A stretch of DNA of 64,000 nt from contig JAJQJQ010000019.1 of the NCBI GenBank assembly GCA_028622995.1, positions 930,001 to 994,000 of the forward strand, given 5' to 3'. The notes beneath the pieces were generated by a model. It did not search any database, had not been told where the DNA came from, and was given only the letters and a program-made list of their open reading frames with translations. The DNA comes from Panagrolaimus kolymaensis (Eukaryota > Nematoda > Chromadorea > Rhabditida > Panagrolaimidae). Positions within the stretch are counted from its first letter, which is position 1. Every line of letters begins with the position of its first letter. This document shows, piece after piece, positions 22,611 through 34,600 of this stretch. The position numbers and the translations under genes were made by a program.

Positions 22611-25600
22611 TTATTTATAAGCTTTTGGAATTTCACAAAGGGAAAATAAATCAGCAACTCTGAAGTTTTCTTGAACAAGTCGAGTAATGTGCTGAAAAAT
22701 AAATAAATAATAATTTATGGATTTTAATGAAAGCTAGAAATTTATCATGCAGTTTTAAAAAAAAAGTTTAAAATATAAAATTCGTGGAATCCAATAATCG
22801 AAAAATAAATAATTGAAGCTGTAAAAAAATGAAAAAACTTCTTGCAGTTTTTTTAAAATAATATTGTTTTATAATTAAATTTTAGTGTATTTTTTAATGA
22901 TAAAATAAAATGCTTTCAAATAATAATTCCGATGACAGTTATAATATTACCAAAAAAATGTAAAAAAAATTCCTTAAACGTTTTTTTTGTTCAGTTCGAT
23001 TTAAAAAAAAGGCTTTTGAGGATTAAAAATAGTGTTTTTAATATCCAAAAGATCGCTTTAATCAGTTTATATATTTTTAATAGCATAATTTTTGTGCTCA
23101 TGAAAAATTTTGATTGCAGTTTAATATTTTTTAAATTTCATAATGGAACTTTAAAATCATAAAAAAATTAATTGTTTGGACCAATCTTACCTCATATTTG
23201 GGCAACAATAACAATGCTTTGCTCATTTTAAAATTTAATTCAGCATCCTCCAATCCTTTGCTTCGATAATATAAATATAAATCTTTAAGGATTTCATCTT
23301 TCATTTCGATTGCCAGTTTTTTAGTTTCCTCTGATATTCCTTCCACCCCTTCTTGAAATAAACAAAGTCCGTAAATAGCCACAATAATATAGTCATCCAA
23401 ATCGGCTTTTACCATCGCGGGAATCACTATTTTTACCGCGTAAGTTATGGATGTACTGAAGAACCTGAAGAAAATTTTTTTTCAAAATGACGAAGAAGAA
23501 AGAAAGACAGTTTTAAATTATTTTTATATGTAAATTTATTGTTAAAGCCTTTTTTGTTGGCAGCAGAAATTTTAGTTACAGTTTTAATTTCTAATATTTT
23601 TATGTGTGTCTGTTGATGCTTGCACAACATTGTTTCCAGTTTTTTTTTCTGTGTTTTGCTTTTCCCTTAAACTTTTCTTCTTCAACATTCATTTACTATC
23701 AACAAAAAAACTCTTTCCAGTTTATATTTAATTTTTAAAACTTTTCAAACCGCGTTCGTACTAAAATTTGTGCACAAAAAAAAACGGAGCAATTGATTGC
23801 CTAAAATCATGCCAGTTTTTGTTTGACATGAAAGAAATAATATTTTTAATTTTTTAAATGAAAGTAAAAAAAGTTTAAAAAAATCAAAACAGTTTTGTTT
23901 CAACTTATCGTATATTAATCAGTTATTATTTTTCTTAAGCTTCGACAAAAATTTCAGAGAATTATAGGAACAATGTTGTAAAAGCAAATTCAGTTTTTTA
24001 ATTAAAAAAAATCATGAAGAACTAAAACTCTCTTCATTTCTAAGGTTCAAAAATAATGCGTTTAAACATTTTATCACAGTTTATATTTGATTTAAAAAAT
24101 TTATAACATTCATGAGTAAAATTTGCGTTGAAATAAAGAAGAATTTCGTGAATTGAAACGAACACAGTTTTTAAAGTTTTTTCCTTGTTTATGAATTTAA
24201 ATTAATTTAAAAAAAAAATAGACGTTTAATAGGCCTAAAATCGTTTCCACTTTATGGAATATTTAATGAAACAAGATAACCTTGGACAGTTTTCAAATTT
24301 TTTAAAAGAAAAACTCGGTTCAGTTTATTAAAATAATTTTTATTAAAATAATTAAATTTTCCACAGTTTTTTTTTCGTCTAAATTTCAACCAAAGTGACA
24401 GTTTTTTTAGATTAAAAATATTTTTTAAAGATAACAAAAAAGCTTTTAAAATTAGTATCTAAAAAACCGTTAAGGTTGCTATACAGTTTAATTTTGGACG
24501 CACCAAATTTATAAAGAATGCAGTTTATAAATATTCTTGCAATCCCAAGGCTTATTTCCCCGGTAAATCAAAAAGACATAACAAACCTTGCAACTTCATC
24601 CGGGTTTCCATTAACTTCATTGCTATTTGCATAATATTTGGATAATTCTCCTAATTTGATATATCCTCCATCAGTCATAACCAGCCTATCATTATTTTCT
24701 ACCATATGGCCGTAAGCTCGACAAGTGTTATAACCTTTTTCGCCACAAGATAAAAGGCCTTGGAAATTAGCAAATAATTTATTCTAAAAACAGTGTTTAA
24801 AGCTGCGTCAGTTTTATAAAAAAAAAATTGGGCTTTTAAATGGTGGCAGTTTTATATAAAAAAATTAAAATTATAGGAAATTGTTACCTCCCTAAAAAAC
24901 ACTGAACTGCAGTTTTTTATTATTAAATTTTTCTTTTATGATTACAGTTTTTTAAATATAATTTTTTTTAATAAAACTAAAATTGTCAAAAAATTCAAAA
25001 ATTGCAGTTTTTTTTATATTTTCCAATAGCATCGACAATTTTTTAATTTTAAAAATTGATTCTTAATTTAACAGTTTATTCTTCGTTTTTTTATTATTTC
25101 TGCTTTTTTTGTGCATTTATAAATCACAAAAAAAGATTGAATTTTTTTTTTGTAAATGTTTTTGATTATATTTTAAATTCATTCGAAATAATACACAAGA
25201 ACCTGCAGTTTTGTTTTATCTTTTTGTGTATTGGATTTCTGATAATCTTAATTTTCGAACTTTTTGTGTCAAAAATCCTTTTTATAAATTAATGTCCCTC
25301 TACAAAAGCCAATTATTACAGTTTCATACCCTCTTTAAATTTTAATCCACTAAAGTTGTTTCACGCTTACCCGATCATCCAATGGTAAATTAGAATATGG
25401 ATCAAAATATTCCATTATCATATCATACGCCAAACTTGATTCAACTTGGCAACTTTTTTTATTATTCGAATACGTACTTTCTGGGATGCTCTAAATCAAA
25501 ATCAAATTAAATCTCAGTTTTTATCTTTTAAATAAAATAATTTTTTTACCTCTGAATTCATAAATCTTGGTTCATCCATAAAAAGTGAATAACTTGCTTT

Positions 25601-28600
25601 TCGAAGGCTTCGAAATTTATGATATCCTTCAACCATTCGAGTTAAACGTTTTAATGGAAAATTTATTTGTTGATGGTTGTTATGTTTTTGGGAAGAAGTT
25701 TGATGGCGAGATGGAGAATGGTGATCAATTTGCTGAAAATTATTGCATCATTCAAACAAACAAAGATACAGTTAAATGAAGAAGAAAAAAATGATGACAA
25801 ATAAAATTTGTTTTTTGGTAGGAAATAATTTTTTCCTAAAGCAACCAAGATGCCTCAGTTTTAAAAATGCTAATAAAAAAATAATGGCTATGAGTTTTTT
25901 ATGGTTTAAGGAAAAATGAAAAAAAGACGTTCCTCAGTTTTAAAAACACATTTGCAATTGTAGAAATAATAATAAAAGATTTTGAAGGTTGATATGTGTA
26001 AGTTTAAAAAAATAAGAATAACAGAAATTATGATAATTCAGTTTTAATTTAAATAAAAAGATTATAAAATAAAAAAAAGATTGATTCAACAGAAAGCGCA
26101 GTCTTTTCGAACAGTTTTTAGAAGAAGAAAAAAAAATTAAATATAAAATTTAACTTTATTTGCAACAACGTGCACTTCATTTCCCAGTTTTTAAAATCAT
26201 AATTTACTCATAAAGATATGCAAATTTTAACATTGAAAAATTTTCAGAATGAAGGAGATAAATTTTTTTTATTAATAATCCTCAGTTTTGGCTCAAATGC
26301 AGTTTTGTTTAAAAATATACATATAAAATTTTTTTGATTTTTTATGCCGTCAAACTACCTTATATGGTCCCAGTTTAAAACTAACTTACCATTGATTCCA
26401 AAGATGGATATGTTTTATTTTCTTGAAATAAAGTAAATGAAGTCGTTGTTGATGGGGCTGCTGTATTGGAAGAAGTTGTCTTCGTCGACATTTGAGGATA
26501 AGATATGGCTTTAGTATGGGTGTGAGAGGTAGAAGATGACGACGGGGTTTCAGATAAATATGATGGATCACTTTCTTTATGAGTTCGAGGCTGTCTTTGG
26601 TGCTCATTGCTTGATGAAACTTTAGGAGGAGAATCTTCAAGCGATGGTAAATTTCTTTTTCCATACGTGTCGCGATGGGATTGAACAGCTAAAAAATAAC
26701 GAAAAAAAACATTTGTTTGATATTATTGGCCGGTTCGAACATAGAAATTCAGTTTTCCCCAGTACACAAAAAAAAAGAGCCATGCCTCCCTTCCCTATTT
26801 TTTTAGTTAGTTTAACTTTTTATGTTTTCTAGCATAATTATTAAGCATTAAAAATGATTATTATTGGGCTTTTTATATACTAATTAGTTAATAACTCATT
26901 TTTCATGATTTTTCACTGTATTTTGACTAAAACTTTTTTTCCAACTAATGCTTTAACTATGAAAATGCGAGCTTGAGACCTTTGACATATAACGAATTTG
27001 ATTTTCCTTATGAAATGTTAATTTAAAGATCCGGGTATTTCCTGCATAGCCGGAAAAGCTTTTTTTGAAGTGTAAAAAGAGTGTTCAAACTTTTGATGAA
27101 ATTTTTTTTCGCAACCTGCAAATTTTTTTCAAAGCAAAGGGAAGTAAATTTCTCTCATCCTCTGCCATACAATTTTGAATCATTTTTTCTTTCCTTCGTA
27201 TTTTACTAGAAAAGCTTCAACAAATGTTTAGCATAAATTTCAAAATATTAAATAGCATTTTTTTGATGGAAATTATCGTCTCCTTTTTTAATAAAACAAT
27301 TTTCCCCAATTTTTTTGAGATCCTTTTTTTTAATCAAACAAAATATTTTTTCACCAAATATTTACCCAAATTTTGAATTAGCAATTCTCTTGAAAGAATT
27401 TGTTTTTTTTAAAAAAGTTTTACAAATACCTTCAAAGTTATACAAAACCCGATAAAGCCATGAAGCTTGCGAAATTTTTTAAGCGTATCAATTAAAAAAT
27501 ATTTGTGTATCTTTTTTAAAGTTTAGAAGGATGTTATTTATGGATATTAGTGGATTTTCTCTCCTTTTTGGAAGATTTTCATATAGTTTTGGGATGATAA
27601 ATTAAGAACAATAAGGTGGATCTTTGAGAGGCAAATTAATTAAAGGTTTATTTTGTAACCATTTTCAAAATCTGCCCTGTTATCATTTAATGGATCTATT
27701 GGTGGATTATCAGGAATCCTTGGATCATTAAGAATGATAGTAGGATCACCAATACCACATCAAGGGGCGCGAAGCGCCCCTTTTTTAAATTTTTCTTATG
27801 TCGTGTTTGGTATCAAATTAAATGGAATTTTATTTATTGTTATGGCATATTTTATTGTTATGGTATACCTATCTAATGTAAATTGACCCGTGGATCCACT
27901 GGTTCCTCTAAACACAGAAAAATTAATGGGAGGTTCCCACAGGGTTAAGCCGGTTAGTAACTATCTCAAATATACTAATATATCATTATTTAATGTTTAA
28001 AATCATAATATCTTGGCTTTTTAACAATTAATTAGCATAATTTAATGTTTTTCACGAAAATCACAGTATTTTGACTAAAACTTTTTTTCCTTCTTATCAA
28101 GCAACTATGAAACTTTGTTATTGAAATCACCTAAGAATTTCGAATAAATTGAACCTTTTCGATTTTTAATATATTCATATTCATCATATAGAAAAACTGG
28201 CGTAATTGAATTTTATAGGTACCAATATTTTTTTTTCAAAATCGAAGAAAATTTTTTGCAACATGCATTTTCCCTTCCTTTGTCGCATTTGCTCAGTGGT
28301 GGAAGGCGGTGGACTTGCGAATGGAAGAAAGTTCGAAACCCCGGAGATGTAAATAATTTTTTTGAATCTCTTTAACTATAAAATGGAGGGGAATATAGTT
28401 TAAGTTATTTATGTTAATTTCTTGACTTATCAAAACTGCTAATTATAGAAAATTAGCACTTTTTAATTTTTTTGATCCAAAACAACTATGAATAATTGTG
28501 TAATGATTTTTAAAAGGGTTTTAAATAAATTTTTTGCATATTGAGGCAGCAATTCTTTTTTTAAATTCAAAATATTAAAATGAAGGGCTTTATTGATTTT

Positions 28601-31600
28601 TTTTCTTTTTGTCGATGTATATATTAGTCACCATAAAGTTCAAAGCAGCGCGAAAAAAAAGAAGAAATAATGTGAGATTAACAAAGACAAACCAGGCATA
28701 AGGGTGTTACAAATTTTTTTAAATTTTTTCTTAACCCAACAAAAAAAAGAAAGAATACAGAGAGTTTTTTATGGGTTTTTTTGAATATTCCACAAATTAT
28801 ACGTTTTTTAACCAAGCTTTCTTCTTACAAGTGTCAAAATATTTTTATTTCTTAAAAGTTTTAATGAAACACCTAATTATCAAACAAATATTCCTTTATT
28901 TTTATTCATGTTGTCTGTAGCACTTCTGTGGAATTGCAAATTATTTTTATTTGTCCTTCATACTTTTTGAAATCTTTTAAATCAAATTCTATCCTTGAAT
29001 TGCTATCGTTTTTTTATATCAAATTTAAAAATATTAATGGCCATTTAGTTAATTAAACCCAAAAAATTATGATTTTCAAATGATATCTTTCTCAAAAATT
29101 TGATTATAAAATTTAAAAAATATATGTATCAAAAATTCAAAAAGAAAAAAACGCGAACTATTTTTTTTTACTTTCTCTTTTAATTTAATGAAAAATAAAT
29201 ATTTCATTGGAAAACAAATTGCGCTGCTTCTTTATCGATTGATTTTTTTCTTTTTAGTTTCAATGCCAAAACAATCATTTTTTGCGCAACCATAAATAAA
29301 AACACGCTCACATAAGCCTTTTTTTAGCACAATTGTTTTGACAAAAAATTCTCAAGGTGTGAATAGCGCTCTTTTTTTGAGCCTTTGCCTTCTTTTTTTT
29401 TGCGACGTAAAAAAATTAATTATAAATGCAAAAGACAGGTTGAATATGTATGTTGGAAGATATTGCTTTTTTTTCTCTTTGAAAATTACGCATTTGTTTC
29501 AAACAAAGATCAAAACTCATATACAAAAAGCAGAAAAAAAGAACACATTTGAATTTTATTGAAATTGTATAAAAGTAATACATATTATTTTTAATATTTT
29601 TTCATGCGTCCACAGCTCTGTACGTAAGAATCTTTATTATTAATAGGTTGACTTTCCTATTCCGGTTTCTCCGACATTTAAAAAAAAATTGTTGTTAAAA
29701 ACCTTTTTTTTGAAAAGATTTTTTTTGAAGAAGCTAACTAGATAAATTTTTATGGTCATTATTTTAATGCCTCCTTAAAATTAATCTTCGAAAGAATAAT
29801 TTATTTATAAAAATCAAAACTAAAAAAAATGTCTCAAAATATTCGAAAAGGCAAAGAGACAAACATCTTTTTATTTTCACTTTAATGAAAAAGGAATTTT
29901 TTTTTTGCAAAAATGTGTTGCTTCTTTTTCTCTCTTTTTTCTTTAGTTTGAGAAACCAAGAATAAATAAACCATAAGCGGTAAATTTATTATTGAGTTTA
30001 TCGATGAAGGTTTCATCGTTCCTCTTTTTTAACACATATTTCAATAAATTTTCAGTTTTCATTTTACAATACAAACAAAAATTGAATAAAAAATATTAAA
30101 CAAAAAAAATGTTCTCAACTTTGATAAAAAAATAAGCATTTTTTGGCCAAGTGTGCTATGTTTGTTAGCTAAGTTTTTTAATTTTGATTGAAAATATTTA
30201 AATTTTTCCGTTTATTATAATTTTTTTTTGTTATGAGTGTTAAAATATATTTATTACTTTCAGGATGATTCCACGCCAAGTACAAAAACCCTCATGTTCA
30301 TATGAAATTATCAATTTTTCATCAAATCATCCTTTAATGTATGATATTTCAAACGATGATGATGATGATGTTGGGAATAAAAAAAAGCGATTGAGGCTTG
30401 GAATAATGAGGGCAAATAGAGGTAGTGCTCAATCCACTAATGCTCGCTCTCAACCTTCATTTATCCCTATTTTTTTATCGAATACTTCTAAAAAACCTTT
30501 GATGCCAAATTTTGATTTTGTTAGCAGTTCTCAAAGTTCAGCATCCACTCAACCTTCAAAAAATATTGTGTATGTTTTTAATTATTAAAGCTTTTTTATT
30601 TTTATCATATTCTTATTTTTTTAGCTCGGAATATTCTATATCCACTAATCATTTTAATAATTCTTCAATCAATTCTTCAATCAATTCTTCTATCAATTCT
30701 TCTATCAATGTAAATTCTTTTTTAAAAAACTGTGATCAAATTAGTTCAAATGAATTGCTCAATTTAAATGATCACTTTCGAAATTGTGATCAAACTCTTT
30801 CAAATCAAACAGTTAATGTTAATTATTTTTTTCGTCAATGTGATGAAATAATGCGTTCCAGTTCGGAGAAGAGAATACCCCAGAACGAAACTGTTTCCAG
30901 CATCAATCCAAATTTTTATGATTTTGGTGACATAAAAAAGGATGCTGGAACTTTTTCCTGGGCATTTCATAATGCTCATACTCATTTGGAAAGGCAAAGA
31001 TTTAAGGAAGAAGCAGAGAAGGAAAGATATCAGCTTATGGTTAAAGCTGATTATAGAATGATCCCTGTAATATATGAACCTGAGCAATCAATAACCGAGG
31101 AGTAAATTAATTTTATGTCTAAAAAACTCAAAACTAATTAAAAAATTGTTTTTCAGACTTCAATTTTTCCAAAAGCAATGTTTGCTTCACCCTCCTTCAA
31201 TAGCCTATAAAGCTGATGATCGTGATTTACGTGATTTCATTTGGGAAAAGGAGGAACTTCATACTTTTGCTTTTGGATATCAACAGCCACATGAAGCAAA
31301 GTATGCTACACTCATGGGTCGACAACTTGAAGCTGAAAGAAAAGCTAATATTCGTAATGGTATTAATGATGATCCTTTTAATCAAAATACATCACAAATG
31401 AATCAATAGTAATTTTTATAGCTTGAAATATATATACTTTTTAATTTTCTTTTTTTAGCTCAAATTATTTAAAGCAAAAAGATTTCTTTCCACTTAATTC
31501 AAGCGATGTACAGAAAGTAATCAATGATTATAAAAATCTTCAAGCAGAATATTCATCCAATTCTTCAATAATAACATTTCGAGAAGAATATTTTTTTAGT

Positions 31601-34600
31601 GAAAATAGCAGATTGTAAGAATCTCTCTCTTTTTTACCCTATTATTTTTCTACAATACTTTTATTTTTTTAGATCCACAACTTTTGGAAGTAACTTTTAT
31701 CTTCATAATTTATCTGATGCAATGATGAAGGATTTTATTCAAAATAATCAAATATCTATTAATGATTCTAAAATAAGCTTAAATGGAAGTAATTTAGTTA
31801 ATGATAGTAAAATTGGAAAAACCCTTGGCATTTCAAATAATTCTACCATCAGCCTTCATCCTGATTTTGTTGAACATGGTGACATTAAAGCAAATGCCGG
31901 GCCTTGCGCATTTGCATATGGAATTAGCAATCCCATGGAAGTTAAGAAATTTAAGGAAGAAGCTGATATAGAACGTGAAGAGCGAAAACAAAAAGCTTTA
32001 TATCGGATGCATCAAAAGCCTCCACCTATTTCATATGAAACTAAAATGGATGAATTGTAAGTTTAATATGCAATATGTTTTGTATAAACTTAATAACTAA
32101 TTCCAGATATGAAGCTTATCAAAAACAATGTCAGAAGCCAGAACCCAAGGCTTTTAAAGCAAAGCCAAAAGAAATTTTAAATGATACTCGGTAAAATAAT
32201 ATCACACAAAACATATATATTCCAAGTTTTTATTCGATTTTTTAGACAAACAACAAAAAAAATATCAAAATCTTTCTATGAACAAAATCATGATGATCCA
32301 TTGATGATTCAAACCCTTCGAAAGCAACGTCGAGAATTAGCTGAAAATAATTCCACAATAAGCTTAAGACATTTTAAACGTTGCTTGGAAGAAACATATC
32401 GGTAAGAAAAATGGAAACATTTTTTGAATGATTCCAAAATCAAATTTTTAGTAAAGGTAATCTTTCCACTTCTCTTTATGATGAAACTGAATCATTAATG
32501 GTGCATATCCGTCGTCAACAACGCAAGGCTTTAAACCACTCCACCATTAGCTATAATGAAAGTCGATTTTGTCTTTGGAATCTAAATTCATCCCAAGATT
32601 TAAAAAATGCAACATCTGATAATTCCACTTTATTCTCAAAAAATCTTTATCGAGATTTAAAAACTAAAATGGCAAATGATTCTACAATTAGCTTAAACCC
32701 AAATAGTCTTTATCCGGATCCAATTGAAAGGGAAGAACTTCCCGCTTGGGTGTTCGGAATCTCAAGCTTACGAGATTTGAGAGGCTTTTTTGAAGAAAGA
32801 CAAGAAAAGTGTGTTGTTGACATTTCAACTCCAGAAGAAAATGTCAATTATGAATTGGATTTTGAACGTTTATCAAAAATACTTCAAATAGTTGAACGAT
32901 GTGATGACGAGATGTTTCAAAGTGAAATAACTAATGAAAATATTATGAAATCGTCTGGACTTTCCCCATTTTCATCTGATACAAATGAATTTCCTTCATC
33001 GTATGGTCGTGAACTTAAATTTATTAAAGAACAACTCAAAAAGCTTAAAATTAAAGAGCATGAAGAAAATATGTATCAATTAGCTTTAAAATTAGAAGAG
33101 GATGCGCGAGTAAAAGATTCGATTGAAACTGAGGAAAGGGAAGAAAGTTTCAACAATCTTATGAATGACTATGAAAATGATTGGCAAGAAAAAAATTTTG
33201 AAATTCAGAATGGCCGTGATATGGATATTGCTGAAATTCAAGAAAGATTTTTTGGTGGCGATGATCAAAATGAATCAGATGAAGGTATATAATATTTTTT
33301 GAAAGAGAGAATGTTTTAAATTATTTATTTTTATAGAAAAATGTGAAATTAAAATGGCAATAAAAGCTAATGTTGAACAACTTCCAACTGAAGAAAAATG
33401 TGAGCGTATCGATAGTATATTTCGTGAAGGATTGGTTATTGATTATCTTGAATGTAAGCATTCTCCTTAATCCCAAAATCATAATATATATTTCAAATCT
33501 TTAGTTGATAAAATTGAAGCAAAGAAAAAGGCTAAAATTGAAGCTAAAGAAAAGAAAATTCTTGAAAAAGAATCATCTAAACAAAAGGCTAAAATTGAAA
33601 AAGAAGAACGAAAACGAGAAGAAATAGCAAAAAAGGAAGCTATGAAAAAAGCGAAACTTGAAAAAGATGCAGCTATACAACGTGAAAATGCAAAGCGAGA
33701 AGCTGAAAAGAAAAAGGCTAAAGAAGAAAAGAAATCTCTTAAAATCGTGAGCTTTCAAAAATATTAGATAATTTGAATAACTTTAAATTTTTTAGACATT
33801 GAATCCATTGAAATTATTTTCTAAAAAGCATAAACAAACTCATTTGGATGAAAATGAATATGAATTTCCTCCTCAATCATGTGATGATTTGATTGGTGGT
33901 GGAAAAAGAAAAAAATCACAAGCTACAATTGCAAGCGAAAAAAAAGTAAATGATAAAAACTCTTATGAAAGAAGAAAATCTCAAATTCAATCAATTTATA
34001 CTGATAATAATGATAGCACTATGTCAACTGATAATGAAACTGAAGAAAATTCTTCTTCTGCTCCTTTAAAACGAACTAACAAAGACAAGGCTAATGAAGT
34101 AATTTTTATAAAAAAAGAGAAATTTTGAGTATATATAAATTATTTTTAAGGTTGCCACTAAACGAACTAAAGTTGCATCAGAAAATGCTCAAGTTGATTC
34201 GATTTCTTTGGAAGTGCCTGATGCGCATGGAAATGTTGAAAGGGTAATTTTTCTTTTAACCCTTTTTATCTAAATAATAAATTTTAAATTTAGGCGGCTT
34301 CCATGAATTCTTTTCACCTTGAAAGCAATAATAATACTCAATTTGATAATGGCGAAGGAGATGTTTTGCATCATGTTTTTATTGAACCACCAAATTTTAA
34401 TGGAGTTACATTACCTCTTGAAGTTTATCGACAACTTAGACCTGATGAATATTTGGGTGGCGATCATATTTTAAATTGTTTGAGCTCAATGGCAGCGTGC
34501 GGATCTGGAAGACTATATAAAAAGATTGGTGTGCTTGATCCTTTTTATTTGATTGATCCTCATCCAATAATTGATGAAAACGTTTTACGTATTAAAAATT

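Larger units (their letters stand above)
8460..26755 (+). repeat. Dense one-strand array of CAGTT(T/A) motifs, domain 1
   Basis: The hexamer CAGTTT or CAGTTA, usually continuing into an A/T run, recurs in plus orientation every ~50-110 bases. Examples (position of C): 9549, 9587, 9695, 9785, 9867, 9978, 10029, 10111, 10169; and 13088, 13174, 13248, 13360, 13436. The reverse AAACTG is rare in the same stretch. The ~20 bases before the motif are often of mixed composition, while those after are nearly pure A/T. It occurs in introns, intergenic DNA and some exons of prx-6, the two Thr/Ser-rich genes and the NHR gene. The copies themselves differ, so this is not a satellite. The role is unknown. 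Confidence 0.8.

Noticed and set aside
8460..26755. CAGTT motifs as splice acceptors or Pol III terminators
   Set aside because: Real introns here end in TTTTCAG or TTTTTAG on the minus strand, not at these sites. The motif is on the opposite strand to the genes and also lies in exons and intergenic DNA. The T run is often broken by A, unlike a Pol III stop.
29338..29562. Short open frame upstream of the Helitron gene
   Set aside because: Low complexity Phe/Lys-rich sequence of the kind expected by chance in this composition.
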